The translations under genes and the position numbers were made by a program. Positions 1 to 10,900 of a DNA stretch of 36,787 nt are shown piece by piece. This stretch comes from Planctomycetota bacterium (GTDB lineage: Bacteria; Planctomycetota; Planctomycetia; Planctomycetales; Planctomycetaceae), in NCBI GenBank assembly GCA_018242525.1, contig JAFEBS010000082.1:1-36787 (forward strand), read 5' to 3'. Position 1 is the first letter of the stretch, and every line of letters begins with the position of its first letter. The notes under the pieces are model-generated. The model saw only the letters and a program-made list of their open reading frames with translations, had not been told where the DNA came from and did no database searches.

Positions 1-6
1 TCCTCA

Positions 7-149
7 CAGGGCCATCGCCGTTTTCAAAATGGGGTGCCACGGTCTGACCGTCTTCGGGAAGTCCGTGCGAGTGCTCAATCGGCACGGCCATGTCGAGGAC
101 TCCATAACCGTGGCTCCCGATTCCCAATTTGAAGAAGGCGATGGACCTG
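7..149 (-). repeat. 143-bp MITE-like element, copy A
   Basis: This stretch aligns without gaps to the reverse complement of 35786-35928, with 12 mismatches over 143 bases by hand count. The ends are inverted repeats of about 27 bp beginning CAGGGC, followed on both sides by GGTGCCACGGT after a small indel. The interior holds a second palindrome (GCACGGCC against a slightly degraded partner). It has no credible coding capacity, so it would be non-autonomous. It lies 57 bp downstream of the MFS transporter stop codon and could act as a transcript-end structure for that gene. The flank to the left is too short to test for a target duplication. Confidence 0.85.
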
Positions 150-206
150 GATTCCACCCGCCGCGGACGCGAGTATCGAATGACACTGGCGAACGGGTCA
201 GGTTGG

Positions 207-1397
207 TCACCGCCGACGAACCGCGTACACCAGCAACTCGTGAGTGCCATACAGCAATACCGCCAAGAGCACCGCAAACCAGGCGACAACTTCCAGCCCC
301 CACGCTTCCGCCAGTAAACCGGCCACGCCCGGTACCAGGGCGACGCCGACCATTCCAGCACTGACCTGAAATCCCACGGCGTGCGTGGAATACGCAGTCC
401 CCAGCCGTCGCGGCGTCATCGACATCAGGCAGGGAAAGACGGGGGCAAGGCCCAGACCGATCAGGATCAAACCCAGATGGTTCATTCCAACAGGTATTCC
501 CGACGCGAACAATGTGGCTCCCGCCAGCGCGATCAGCATCGACACGTGCACGATTCGATCCAGCCCGAATCGGGCTGAGATGACGCCAGCCAGGACTCGA
601 CCCACACCAATGCCCGCGTAGTAACTCCCGGCCAGCACACCAGCGACATCCGCTGGCACGCCACGCGACTCGGTCAGCAACGTGAAGCTCCACTGGCCAA
701 CGGTGAATTCCATGCCCACGTAGATGAAGAACAAGACGATCTGCAGCCAGACGAGCGGTTGACGCAGCGTGGTGGCGATACTGGCCGGTGGTTCCGAAGG
801 ACCATCGACGGTCCGCGGGGGTTCGGTCCATCGCCTGCGTGTCACAAAAAACAAAACGGTCATCAGCAGCAGCAGAGTACCAACCAGGTCATACCCCAGC
901 CGCCACGATCCCGCTCGGACCAGCACCGCCGTCATCGTCAGCGGGCCCACGGTTGCTCCAACGCTGTAGCAGGCATGCAGCCAGTTCATATGCCGGGCCG
1001 AAAAGTGATTGGAGGCATACGAATTCAGTCCGGCGTCGATTCCGCCCGACCCCAATCCCCAGATCACCGCACACGCCACGAACACCGGCCAGACGGGTGC
1101 CAGGCCACTCCCGTACATCGCCACGGCGACCAGCCCGCTGCTGATCCAGAGCAGATTTCCCAGCCCGAGCAGTTTGGTGAGCATCCCGCCAAAGAAGCCT
1201 GAAGCGCAGTAACCGCAGCCCAGGGCGATAAAGACCAGCCCGAATCCGCTCTGATGCAGGGAAAACGTGTCACGAACCGAGGGCCACGCCACACCTGCCA
1301 CGGGGTCGGGCAAGCCGAGACTGATGAACCCAAGGTACGCAATCGTCAACAGTAACACTTGGCGACTGAATTTTGGGCGATCTGCGACGGCCTGCAT
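207..1397 (-). CDS. MFS transporter
   Basis: A 396-residue integral membrane protein with about twelve hydrophobic segments and a hydrophilic central loop near residues 195-210 (arginine run RRRW). Length and layout match the major facilitator superfamily. The early segment carries a glycine/proline-rich stretch (LGFISLGLPDP), and the second half has a GxxxGR motif (YYAGIGVGRVLAG) typical of the family. The start ATG at 1397 follows an AGGGAT-like ribosome site. It begins 23 bp after the stop of the upstream aminotransferase, so the two probably share a transcript. The substrate cannot be read from sequence; an amino acid or amino-sugar related to the aminotransferase is only a guess. Confidence 0.88.
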   Translation of the reverse strand: MQAVADRPKFSRQVLLLTIAYLGFISLGLPDPVAGVAWPSVRDTFSLHQSGFGLVFIALGCGYCASGFFGGMLTKLLGLGNLLWISSGLVAVAMYGSGLAPVWPVFVACAVIWGLGSGGIDAGLNSYASNHFSARHMNWLHACYSVGATVGPLTMTAVLVRAGSWRLGYDLVGTLLLLMTVLFFVTRRRWTEPPRTVDGPSEPPASIATTLRQPLVWLQIVLFFIYVGMEFTVGQWSFTLLTESRGVPADVAGVLAGSYYAGIGVGRVLAGVISARFGLDRIVHVSMLIALAGATLFASGIPVGMNHLGLILIGLGLAPVFPCLMSMTPRRLGTAYSTHAVGFQVSAGMVGVALVPGVAGLLAEAWGLEVVAWFAVLLAVLLYGTHELLVYAVRRR

Positions 1398-1420
1398 CGT
1401 ATCCCTGATTTTCGACGTCC

Positions 1421-2815
1421 CTATCCGCGCAGCTTGGTGGCGACGGTGCCTACGATGTCATTCAGCAATTCCAACGACGCACGGGCTTCACCGATCGTGA
1501 TCGTCAACGGCGGACTGACACGCAGCACCTTGCCGGCCAACGCTCCCAACAGGTGAATTCCAACACCGTCGCGACCCAGGTAGCACCCTTCCACGATCCT
1601 GGCGGCGACTTCGCTGGCGGTCAGCGAACCGCACGGAGCACATTCGAAGCCAAAGACCAGACCCTCGCCACGCACATGATTCACCAGGCCGGACGACTTC
1701 AATCGTTCCAGGCCCTTGATGAAGAGTGGCGTCAATTCGCGGACGTGATCGAGAACATCCGTGGATTCGAACTCGTCGAGCGTCGCCAGCACCGCGGCAC
1801 AGGACAATGGGTTGGCGCTCCAGGTGTCCGACGCTTCCCCGTATTTCATCACTCCGAACACGTCCCCGCGCGTGGCCACGGCCGCCACAGGCACACCGTT
1901 CCCCAGTCCCTTGCCCAGGACGACCATGTCGGGTTCGACGCCATATTCCTCAAAGGCATACATCGAACCGGTCCGGCCGAAGTTGGCCTGGACTTCGTCG
2001 AAGATGAACAACAGGTCGTGTTCGCGACAGAATTGCTGCAGCATCTGGTGGTAAGCGGCCGTCGGGTGGAAGCTGCCACCACCGCCCAGATACGGTTCCG
2101 TGATCAGGCAGGTCAGCTTGCGGCCGAACTGCCGCCACAAGTCATCCAGCTCGGCACGGTATTTGGCGAGATCAATCGCCGCCGGATCGAATCCGGCATC
2201 CATGATCTCTTCCATGGGAAAGCTGACGAATTTCACGCGAGGATCACGTTCGGCATCCTTTTCCGAACCTGTGACCGCGTTGGCCAGACCCTTCTTCCCG
2301 TGGAATCCATAGCGGGTGGCGATGATCATGTCGCGGGTTCGGTCACGGGCCAGCGCGGCCCAGAGCGCCTTCTGAATCGCTTCCGATCCAGATGCTGCCC
2401 AGACGATCGTATCGAGTCGCTCGCTGCCGTGAGAATTGCGAATGTTTGCCAGCAATCGTTCGACGGCCAGCGTTTCGATCTCGGTGATGCCATTGTAGGC
2501 CGTCATCGTGACGGCAGGGACATACTCCGTCGCCGTCGCGTCCGCACCGAACAGGGTTTCGGGAGTCCAACCCATGTAGCGGGCAAAGTGCTGCATCCAC
2601 CGGCGGGGATTGTGGCCGAGATTGGCCACGAGTACCCCCGAAGAATAGTCGTACAGCTTGCGGCCTTCCGGCGTCCAATGGTACACCCCGGCGGACTTCG
2701 CAAAGACCGCCTGCGACGGAGTGAACGTTCGCAAGGCCAGCGGTTCCCGCTCAGCAACAATCTGACGAACGGCATTCGATTTTGTTTCACCGGCAAACTG
2801 AATGGATTGGGTCAT
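1421..2815 (-). CDS. Class III PLP-dependent aminotransferase
   Basis: A 464-residue fold-type I aminotransferase of the acetylornithine/ornithine/GABA (class III) group. The cofactor lysine lies in the segment VVLGKGLGNG near residue 302. The aspartate that holds the pyridine nitrogen is in FIFDEVQANFGRTG, and the phosphate-binding glycine/serine segment (AASGSEAIQKAL) is present. An upstream ATG at 2872 is possible, but the ATG at 2815 has a GAGAG ribosome site and removes a proline-rich, poorly conserved leader, so I chose it. The enzyme moves an amino group between an omega-amino or alpha-amino donor and a keto acid in the cytoplasm; the exact substrate is not determined. It is the first gene of a likely two-gene operon with the MFS transporter. 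Confidence 0.88.
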   Translation of the reverse strand: MTQSIQFAGETKSNAVRQIVAEREPLALRTFTPSQAVFAKSAGVYHWTPEGRKLYDYSSGVLVANLGHNPRRWMQHFARYMGWTPETLFGADATATEYVPAVTMTAYNGITEIETLAVERLLANIRNSHGSERLDTIVWAASGSEAIQKALWAALARDRTRDMIIATRYGFHGKKGLANAVTGSEKDAERDPRVKFVSFPMEEIMDAGFDPAAIDLAKYRAELDDLWRQFGRKLTCLITEPYLGGGGSFHPTAAYHQMLQQFCREHDLLFIFDEVQANFGRTGSMYAFEEYGVEPDMVVLGKGLGNGVPVAAVATRGDVFGVMKYGEASDTWSANPLSCAAVLATLDEFESTDVLDHVRELTPLFIKGLERLKSSGLVNHVRGEGLVFGFECAPCGSLTASEVAARIVEGCYLGRDGVGIHLLGALAGKVLRVSPPLTITIGEARASLELLNDIVGTVATKLRG

Positions 2816-3001
2816 GGGACTCTCGGGGGGCTGCGTTTTTAAAGGCGGGCGAACGTCGCAAACAGGCGTCATCAGTGTAACGAGGACGAAACCAGAGTTG
2901 AAACACGGAGCTTTTGGCCGTCTTGCGCGTTGGGCGACTGCACGGAATCCTTCACGTTGACTTTGGACAGATGGGTGATCCGTCCTGTGGTTGCCCGAAG
3001 A

Positions 3002-4282
3002 TCAGACTTTGCCATCGTACAGTACTGTCGGTTCGGCGCTGCCGGGGCGATACAGGACCAGACCTCCGTGTGCATCGTTGACACGGACAACGCAATCGGG
3101 TTCACCCTGGGCGTGATATTCCAGGATCGCTTCCAGAGCCTGAACGGCGGCCACCGACTGCCGGTCGGCGGACAGATCGTTGTACGACAGGGCCTGCATT
3201 TCGGCCAATCGCCGCGGTTGATCCGCCGCGCTCCCGCCAAATCGAACGTATGCCAGTTCCCGCGCGAATCGCTCCAGAACTTCCACCCCGTAACCGCGCT
3301 GCGATCGTTCGCCCCAGGGTTCAACGAACGTCCCGTTGTAGTGATTGTTCACCGTGATTTTGCGTTTCAGCGGTGTCTCTCCTTCGACGGTACATTCGAC
3401 GCCCCGCTTGCGACTGTGTCCGTTCCAGACGCCGTTGTCGAAGCGGAACTGAACTTCCTGCTCGACATAGCCGGGGAAATTGTCCGGCGTCACCCACGAC
3501 GTATGAATGTCGAAGGCAGCATTGCGACCGTCATCGTATTCGTAAACCATGCGCATCTGAGTGCTGTCCCAGGTGGTGCCATCCTGCGGTCCGACCAGTC
3601 CCCGTTGGCCGGTCGCAGTCACGCTTTTCAGCCGCCCCCCGAAGGTAAAGTCGATCAGCTTGATGTAGTGACAGGCCACGTAGGTGCCAGGATTGCGTCC
3701 GACGATCCATTCGGCAAACTGCCCGCCGGAAATCGACTTGGGTTCCAGCAGCGAGCAATACCCGGTGTTGATGTGCTGCAGGACATTGTCCACGACCAAT
3801 GTCCGTAATTTCTTGTGATCAGGGTCCAGCAACTTGTGATAGACCACCTTGGCCAGCAGGTTGTTCCGACGGGCAAGTGCAACCAGTTCGTCCAGTTCCT
3901 GCAGCTTCAGGACGGATGGCTTTTCGATCAGCAGGTGAACTCCGGCCTGCAGGATCTGCTTCGCCGCTTCAAAGTGCCGGTTGTCAGGAGTGGCGACACA
4001 GGCGAAGTCCACGCCGTCCGCCAGCATCTTCGCCACGGAATCCGTCCCGGCATGACTGACGAATGGATGGATCTGGTTTCCGGCCCCCGTGCGGTACGCC
4101 TCAGCGCGCGATCCGGTCCGGGTCGCGACGGCGGTCAGGGGAACGCTGACGTCGCCAAACCGGCGGTCGTACAGCCCTTCACGATGCGTCCGCTCGAAAA
4201 ATGGTTTGTAGGTTTCGTCGAAAATCATCCCCATGCCGACCATTCCGGCACGCAGGGAATTGCTGGGATTCGGCGGGTTCAT
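3002..4282 (-). CDS. Gfo/Idh/MocA family oxidoreductase
   Basis: A 426-residue NAD(P)-dependent dehydrogenase. The N-terminal Rossmann domain begins GMVGMG near residue 13. The family's EKP motif is seen in LLIEKPSVL, where the lysine is catalytic. The C-terminal half carries the alpha/beta substrate domain. The reading frame stays open upstream to 4630, but that extension overlaps the divergent isomerase gene. The ATG at 4282 gives the normal family length. Members oxidise or reduce sugars, inositols and related polyols; no specific substrate can be named. The gene is divergent from the isomerase at 4427 with 144 bp between them, which suggests shared control and a common pathway. Confidence 0.9.
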   Translation of the reverse strand: MNPPNPSNSLRAGMVGMGMIFDETYKPFFERTHREGLYDRRFGDVSVPLTAVATRTGSRAEAYRTGAGNQIHPFVSHAGTDSVAKMLADGVDFACVATPDNRHFEAAKQILQAGVHLLIEKPSVLKLQELDELVALARRNNLLAKVVYHKLLDPDHKKLRTLVVDNVLQHINTGYCSLLEPKSISGGQFAEWIVGRNPGTYVACHYIKLIDFTFGGRLKSVTATGQRGLVGPQDGTTWDSTQMRMVYEYDDGRNAAFDIHTSWVTPDNFPGYVEQEVQFRFDNGVWNGHSRKRGVECTVEGETPLKRKITVNNHYNGTFVEPWGERSQRGYGVEVLERFARELAYVRFGGSAADQPRRLAEMQALSYNDLSADRQSVAAVQALEAILEYHAQGEPDCVVRVNDAHGGLVLYRPGSAEPTVLYDGKV

Positions 4283-4426
4283 GCGGTGGATCTCGCGGGG
4301 TGGGCGGGCGGAAACGGACGTTGGATCGATCCGGCAGGCTTGCATCTGTCGCGCAACTGGTGTCAGAATCGCCAACAAGTTTTCGCAACGCAAGTGTTCG
4401 TGGGATTTCTCTGTGACAGGATCAGC

Positions 4427-5446
4427 ATGACCGCCACTCCATCCATCATCCTCAGCGCCTTCGCCGACGAAGCCGCCAACTCCAAAACCGCCGTCGAGCA
4501 ACTGTCGGCCCTGGCCGCCCTGGGACTGCAGTACTACAGCCCCCGGTTTGTCGACGTGAACAGTTCGGGAACGGTGAAACACGTCACTGAACTTGACGCG
4601 GGCGAGCTCGCTCGACTTTCCAAGCTGCACGCTGACTATGGCATGAAAGTGACCAGCATCGGGTCACGACTGGGCAAGGTGAAACTTCTCGATGTTGACG
4701 ACGGCACGCACAACAAGTTTGTCCCCGACGCCGTCTACCATGCGGGCGACGTCGCCGCGACGATCCGGTCCGCCACGGCGCTGGATGCCAGGCTGATTCG
4801 CGGATTTTCATTCTATCACCCGCGTGGGGAAGACCCCGCCAAACATGTGCAGCACGCCGCCGAGCGGTTGGGGCCGATCGTCGATCTGTGCGCCAAGGCG
4901 GGACTGGTCTACGGCCTGGAAGTCGAAGCGAATCTCGTCGGACAGAATGGGCGAATGCTGGCAGCGCTGGCCAAAGCAGTCGGACGGCCGAACATGGTCT
5001 GCATTTTCGACGCAGGCAACATCTCCTCGCAGAATCTGTCACCGCTGGATTGCCTGGCCGAGTACCAGGCAATGCGTGACTCGTTCGGCTGGATGCACAT
5101 CAAGGACTACAGGGTGGATCCCAACCTGGCCTGGACCGGAGTCGTCGATGAGGAACGACTCAAGAATTTCGTCCCTTGCGACGCAGGTGATTCGGGTCAC
5201 GAATTAATCCTGCGCGATTTGCGTGAACATTTGCCTGCGATCGATGCCCGGATGAAGAAATTGGGTGCTCCCGGCGTGTTCCTGGAGCTGGAACCACATT
5301 TGAAGGGGGGCGGACAATTCGGTGGATTCAGTGGCCCCGATGGCATGGGAGTCGCGGTACGATCGTTGTGCCGGATGCTGGACTATCTGCGAATCGGCTA
5401 CAAGCTGCGCGATTTTGACGACATCCGAACCGCTCGTGGGTTCTGA
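4427..5446 (+). CDS. Sugar phosphate isomerase/epimerase (xylose isomerase-like TIM barrel)
   Basis: A 339-residue protein of the AP-endonuclease-2/xylose isomerase-like TIM-barrel family. Candidate metal ligands appear in the expected order: glutamate in GLEVEAN, aspartate in IFDAGN, histidine in MHIKDY, and glutamate in FLELEPH. The ATG at 4427 is preceded by AGGA at a good distance. Members isomerise or epimerise keto-sugars or inosose intermediates using a divalent metal. Pairing with the divergent Gfo/Idh gene is a common planctomycete arrangement and points to carbohydrate or polyol catabolism. The protein lacks a signal peptide and is expected to be cytoplasmic. Confidence 0.88.
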   Translation: MTATPSIILSAFADEAANSKTAVEQLSALAALGLQYYSPRFVDVNSSGTVKHVTELDAGELARLSKLHADYGMKVTSIGSRLGKVKLLDVDDGTHNKFVPDAVYHAGDVAATIRSATALDARLIRGFSFYHPRGEDPAKHVQHAAERLGPIVDLCAKAGLVYGLEVEANLVGQNGRMLAALAKAVGRPNMVCIFDAGNISSQNLSPLDCLAEYQAMRDSFGWMHIKDYRVDPNLAWTGVVDEERLKNFVPCDAGDSGHELILRDLREHLPAIDARMKKLGAPGVFLELEPHLKGGGQFGGFSGPDGMGVAVRSLCRMLDYLRIGYKLRDFDDIRTARGF

Positions 5447-5479
5447 TCAGTACTTCCTGCATAAATAACGAGAGGCCTG

Positions 5480-6319
5480 ATGATGGCACGCCGACGACCC
5501 TCATTTCATCTGTGCTGCGTGTTTTGTGCCCTGCTGAGTGGCATCTTGTGGCTTCTGCTGGCGCAGGGATTCCTGACCAGTGCTTCGGCCCAGGACAAAC
5601 CCGAACCGGACAAACCGGCGGCCGCAGGCGACGAGGAGCCGGATCCTCCGAAGGATTCCAAACGCTATCAATATCGTCGGGATCACGATCGGGATGGAAC
5701 GGGGAAGTTTTACATGGGCCGCGAGATCGCCCAGGTGATGAGTTTCCACGGTGCCCCATGGCTCGAACGGCCGGAACGTGAGGAAGAAGAACGCCTCAGC
5801 GGACTCGTCAAACTCCTCAAAATCAAACCCGGGATGACGATCGCAGATGTTGGTGCCGGTTCCGGAGTGATCACCGTCATGATGGCTCACGAAGTGGGCG
5901 CCGACGGAAAGGTCCTGGCGATCGACATTCAAAAGGAAATGCTGGAACTGCTCGGCGACAAGCTCAGTCGACTCGGGGTCAAGAACATCGAACTGGTGTT
6001 GGGGACCGAGAAGTCACCGAAGCTGGAACCGGAAACTGTCGACCTGGCCCTGATGGTCGACGTCTATCATGAATTCAAGTTCCCGTTTGAGATGATGGAG
6101 GAACTGGCAAAATCCCTGAAACCGGGTGGACGGATCGCGTTTGTGGAATACCGCCGCGAGGACCCCAACGTACCGATCAAACTGGTTCACAAGATGAGCG
6201 AGGTGCAGGTGAAAAAGGAAATCCAGCAGCCGGAATTCGGGCTGAAGTGGAAGGAAACTCTGCGGGACCTGCCGCGGCAACACGTGATTGTGTTTGAGAA
6301 GCCTGTGACAGCGAAGTAG
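5480..6319 (+). CDS. Exported class I SAM-dependent methyltransferase-like protein
   Basis: A 279-residue protein. Residues 1-38 form a convincing signal peptide: arginine-rich start, long hydrophobic core, then SASAQ as a likely cleavage site. An acidic, proline-rich spacer follows. The rest is a Rossmann-type methyltransferase: motif I is IADVGAGSGVIT near residue 120, an acidic ribose-binding residue follows in LAIDIQ, and the later VDVYHEF and GGRIAFVEYR segments match motifs IV-VI. The only other early start is the next codon, so the leader is part of the protein. A SAM enzyme with an export signal is unusual because SAM is made in the cytoplasm. It may be membrane-anchored facing inward, or use another ligand. 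A GAGAGG ribosome site precedes the start. Confidence 0.82.
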   Translation: MMARRRPSFHLCCVFCALLSGILWLLLAQGFLTSASAQDKPEPDKPAAAGDEEPDPPKDSKRYQYRRDHDRDGTGKFYMGREIAQVMSFHGAPWLERPEREEEERLSGLVKLLKIKPGMTIADVGAGSGVITVMMAHEVGADGKVLAIDIQKEMLELLGDKLSRLGVKNIELVLGTEKSPKLEPETVDLALMVDVYHEFKFPFEMMEELAKSLKPGGRIAFVEYRREDPNVPIKLVHKMSEVQVKKEIQQPEFGLKWKETLRDLPRQHVIVFEKPVTAK

Positions 6320-6352
6320 CGCTTTGAAGTGCCACCTGCCACAAAGAAAAGT

Positions 6353-6394
6353 ATCGCCGTCGCCGGTCCGAGGGGAAAGACCAGCGACGGCGAT
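6353..6394 (+). terminator. Long hairpin downstream of the methyltransferase gene
   Basis: Bases 6353-6368 pair with 6379-6394 over 16 positions with one mismatch and a 10-base loop, starting 33 bp after the stop codon at 6319. No U-run follows on the plus strand, so it is either a Rho-dependent or processing hairpin, or an unrelated structured repeat. Confidence 0.5.
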
Positions 6395-6809
6395 CACAGG
6401 TTTGGTACCCGGGGTACCGAGCCGACAAAGCCCACCCGTTGATCAACTCAAGATTGATCAACCAGCAGGACAGGCGGTCAAGTCAACTGCACGTGAATTC
6501 AGGATGTGTGTGTGTCTCAGGTGCGGAGCGTGCAGCCCCTTTTTCAGTCAATCGAAGTCAGCTCAAAGTTGCAGGACAGGCTCGATCACGCGGAGGCAAA
6601 CCAGCGGTCATTGAAACCGGTTGACGGTTTCCCTGACCCCAGTGTTATCGGGTGCGTCCGCAGTGAAGATCACCGGTTTTGAACAGATTCGTAACACGCC
6701 AGTTTTACCCTTCAATCCAGCGAAACACGGCATGCCGGTTGGGTGGAATTTCCGGCTCAGTGACCTTATGCCAGTTCCCGAAAATCGCCCCCGAATTTGA
6801 GATCAAGAT
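6395..6809. other. Non-coding gap with short palindromes
   Basis: No credible gene is seen. Visible structure: GGTACCCGGGGTACC at 6404-6418, two copies of the palindrome TTGATCAA at 6439-6446 and 6454-6461, and a 7-bp stem around 6613-6631 (GAAACCG / CGGTTTC). The paired TTGATCAA sites could be operator-like, but they lie about 350 bp upstream of the next gene. Confidence 0.4.
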
Positions 6810-7406
6810 TTGCCGACCGGTCGTTCAGCATTCCTCGTGCTCGCAACACTCTTCCAGGGTGGATTGGCAATTCTGGCCTTTGCGCTGGCGTGGTCCCTGA
6901 ACCTCAACCCATTTGATCGGGTTGAATTCACGGGATCCGCCGTCGTGCTGGGAATTGTCGGCACAATCCCCATGCTGATCCTGTTCGGCTTCACTTACCG
7001 CTTTCCGATCGGACCGTTTCGCGCGATTAAAGAGTTTTTGATTGAGGCACTGGGGCCGCCCCTGTCCGAGTGCCGCTGGTATGATCTGGCCTGGGTCGCC
7101 TTCCTGGCGGGCTTCTCCGAGGAACTGCTGTTTCGAGCCGTGCTGCAGTCATGGCTGGATCCGTGGGGGCTAATCTTGGCCTTGCTGATCAGTAACGCCG
7201 TATTTGGCATTCTGCATGCGATCACACCGACGTACGCGTTACTGGCGGGATTGCTGGGGATCTACCTGGGGCTCCTGTTTCACGTTGCCGACGGCAATTT
7301 GCTGGTGTTAACCATCACGCACTCTGTTTACGACCTGCTGGCGTTTTTCGTGGTTCGCCGCGAGTTTCGGCTTCGAGTAACTACCGATGCCCCTTCCCTC
7401 ACCTGA
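6810..7406 (+). CDS. CPBP family intramembrane metalloprotease
   Basis: A 198-residue protein with about six hydrophobic segments. It carries the hallmark motifs of the CPBP (CAAX protease and bacteriocin-processing, Abi) family: the glutamate pair and arginine in SEELLFRAVL near residue 100, a FxxxH motif in FGILHAI, and a third histidine in THSVYDLLAF. These residues bind the catalytic metal within the membrane. The start is TTG at 6810; an in-frame stop lies just upstream at 6798 and no ATG is available, so this is the longest possible form. The natural substrate is unknown, and the gene stands alone. Confidence 0.82.
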   Translation: MPTGRSAFLVLATLFQGGLAILAFALAWSLNLNPFDRVEFTGSAVVLGIVGTIPMLILFGFTYRFPIGPFRAIKEFLIEALGPPLSECRWYDLAWVAFLAGFSEELLFRAVLQSWLDPWGLILALLISNAVFGILHAITPTYALLAGLLGIYLGLLFHVADGNLLVLTITHSVYDLLAFFVVRREFRLRVTTDAPSLT

Positions 7407-7906
7407 TGAGTGCCTGCCCACCTGTCCACGTGTCACCGAAGGCGGGAACACCGAGGGCTGTTCTTGAAAGTACCCTCTGCCTGTAGATGACGATCCTGCA
7501 ACTGTTGCCGAACTTGGCAAAGGCGAATGTTGTCGGCCAGGAACCGCCAGAACTGCAATAATCTGTCCTGCCCCGCTGCGGTCGATTCAATCGTCAACAG
7601 CCTCCGAAAAACGTTTCAAACTTGTCAGCGACGGTCCCCGCCAGATATCATGGAGCGCTGGATTTTCCAGTTGACGCCATTATCGGCAACCCCTGATTGC
7701 GTAACCACTTGGATGAATGTGCCGACCTTGGTGAACGCGGTCATTCAAAAAAGCCGGGAACGGACCGTCGGCAAGGTTGAGTTAACCCATACGACAAGCC
7801 GATTGATTGATTCGGTACAATTGATCGTACGGGCAATCTTTCGCCTGTCGGAGATCTTCGCTCCGGTGACAGAACTCTGCAGATCGATTTTCCCACACCT
7901 GGTGGA
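7407..7906. other. 500-bp gap with no recognised gene
   Basis: Open frames here have no recognisable domain and run into the RND gene out of frame. A TACAAT box at 7816-7821 could be a -10 element for the RND gene, but no good -35 partner is visible. I see no RNA gene or repeat. Confidence 0.4.
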
Positions 7907-10900
7907 ATGTCGGGACCTGGCATGGAATTGAAGTCCAGCGAATCAGAATCACGCTCGATGCTCGCAGAGTGTCTGTGCTGGTTGACCGATCTTTGCTCCC
8001 GCCACGCCCGTCTGACGACCTGGTTGGTCATTCTGTCTGCCATCGGTTGCATCGCCTATACGGTTCAGTGCATCAAGTTCAAGACCGACCGGGCGGACCT
8101 GATCGACCCTGCCGCATCGTTTCAGAAGCGATGGAAACGCTATACGGAAAGCTTCGGCGATACGTCCGACATGGTCGTTGTCGTTGAATCCAAGACACCG
8201 GAAACGATCAAGCAGGTGCTGGATGAATTGGGCGGTCGCCTGCAGAACGACCCCAAGCTGTTCACAAATGTGCTGTACAAGGTCGAACCCGGCAAGTTGC
8301 GTGACAAGGGACTGCAATACCTGTCCCCCGACCAGTTGATCAGCGGACTGGAACGGCTGGACGAATACCGCCCCATCCTGGCCGGCAAGTGGGAATTGAT
8401 CCGGTTGGAAGGTCTGGTTCCGCGCATCAAGAACCAGATGAAACGACTGGAAAAGGAAGGTCGGCTGGAAGACAGCGTCCTGATGTCCCACGCCGACCGC
8501 CTGGCTGCCAGCCTGGTGGCAACGATGAACGACCGCAATGATTTCACGAACCCCTGGCCTGACATCCTGCCTGTGGATCCGCAAATGCAGGACCAGGCGA
8601 ACCAGACCGTCTATCTGCTGAACGACGACGGCACGATGGGATTCGTCATGGCGTCCCCGGTCGACATGAACAGCTCGTTCGAGGGTGCGACGGCGGCGAT
8701 CGACAAGCTGCGCCACATGATTGGCGTCGTGGCACATCAGTACCCGGATGTGAAGATCGCCCTGACCGGGATCCCCGTACTGGAAAATGACGAGATGCGG
8801 CGGTCACAGGCCGACTCATTGATGGCCTCAGTGATCTCCTACCTGGGTGTGGCACTGATTCTCTTCGTTGGCTTCCGCGGCTTTCTGCATCCAATGCTGG
8901 GCCTGCTGATGCTGGCAATCGGCATGGCCTGGTCCTTTGGATACACCACACTCGCCGTCGGACATTTGAACATTCTGTCCGTGTCGTTCGTGGCCATCCT
9001 GATTGGACTGGGAATCGACTTCGCCGTTCACATCCTGTCCAAATACCTGGAATTGCGTCACCAGGGACTGGGTCTGCGTGCCGCCCTGGTCGAGACCACA
9101 GGGAGCGTCGGAGGAGGCATTGCGACGGGTGCGGTGACAACTTCGCTGGCATTCTTCTGCGCCACATTTACGGAATTCCTGGGGGTCGCCGAACTGGGCA
9201 TCATCGCCGGCGGCGGAATCCTGCTGTGTGCGCTGGCCGCATTCACGTTCCTGCCCGCCATTGTCACTCTGGCAGACCGTCACAAGGAACCCCGCAAGTT
9301 GCCCACGCCGTTCAAGGCACAGGCGCTGCGGCATCTGACACTGCATCACCCCTGGCTGGTCCTGTTCGTCTCGCTCGGCTTCATCGCCTATGTCGGTGCC
9401 CGGTCGTTTGACTGGAGCGGCCCGATGCCCAAGCCGGTCGTCGTGTATGACCACAATCTGTTGCACCTGCAGGCCAAGGGGTTGGAATCGGTCGAGGCCC
9501 AGCGGCACATTTTTGAATCGTCGAAGCATTCCCTGCTGTATGCGATTTCAGTGGCGGATTCGGCCGAGCAGGCACGCGACATGAAACAGCGGCTGGAAGC
9601 TCTGCCCACTGTCCATCACGTTCAGGAACTGGCATCGCGTCTGCCCGCGTATCCCGCCACCGAAACCAAACTGCTGGTCCAGGCCTTCAATGCTCAACTG
9701 GCCAAGTTGCCCGATGCCCCCCCGGAACCAGCACCCCTGAATCCGGGTGATGTGGGGAAGGCACTGGAGGAACTTTACAATGCGATGAAGGTCCGCCGGG
9801 ATCCGGTTTCACAACGCATCGCCGCGAATCTGGATCAGTTCCTGGATGGGATTCAACAGATGTCCCTGCAGGAACAAATGAGTTTCCTGACCGAATTCCA
9901 ATACCGCATGTCCTATGCACTGCTCGCCCAGTTCCAGGCAATTGCTGCTGCATCCGATCCTGAACCGGTCGAACCTTCCGATCTGCCGCCCGAATTGAAA
10001 GCCCGGTTCGTCAGCCCGCAGGGACAATGGTTGCTGCAGGTGTATCCACGCGATCAGGTCTGGGACATGGGACCGCTGGAACGGTTTGTCAACGAGGTCA
10101 GAACCGTTGACCCCGAAGTTACCGGCGTTCCGTTGCAGAACTATGAGGCGGCACAACAGATCAAGCACAGTTACGAAATCTGTGCGCTCTACGCTCTGGC
10201 TGTGATCATGGTCACTCTGCTGCTGGACTTCTCACGAAAAGAGCGATTGTTGTGGACATTTGTCCCGGCCCTCGCCGCAACCTTCATCGTCGGCCTTGCC
10301 CTGCAGACGCGACAGGCCGACTGGTCCCCCGGATTGCTGCTCATGGTCTTCGCCGGACTGTCATTCGCCATGGGGATGCTACTGGACCGGCGAGCCGTGG
10401 GGCATTCGATCCTGGCGATGGTTCCCCCCGGTATCGGCATGGGAATCACGTTCGGACTGCTGGTCATTCTGGGCATCCCGCTGAACCCCGCCAACCTGAT
10501 CATCCTGCCGTTGATCCTGGGAATCGGTGTCGACAATGGAGTTCACATCGTACATGACTGCCGGGCGCAGTCCCACCGGATTTACTGCACTGCTCCCAGC
10601 ACCATCAACGCAATTATGCTGACCTCGCTGACCACCATGGTCGGATTCGGCAGCATGATGACTGCGGCCCATCGCGGCCTGTACAGCCTGGGGGCCGTGC
10701 TGACAATCGGAGTTGGAGCGTGCCTGTTTGTGTCGCTCGTCACCCTGCCCGCCATCTTGACGATCCTGACCCGCTATCGCCTGCAGATGCCGGATATGGA
10801 CACGTCCGCCAATCCGGGGCCGGCCGCTCAATCCAGCGACTCGGCCGATGCCGCCGAAACGCAGGACGAAATGCTGACCGACGACGACGAACCACCAGCC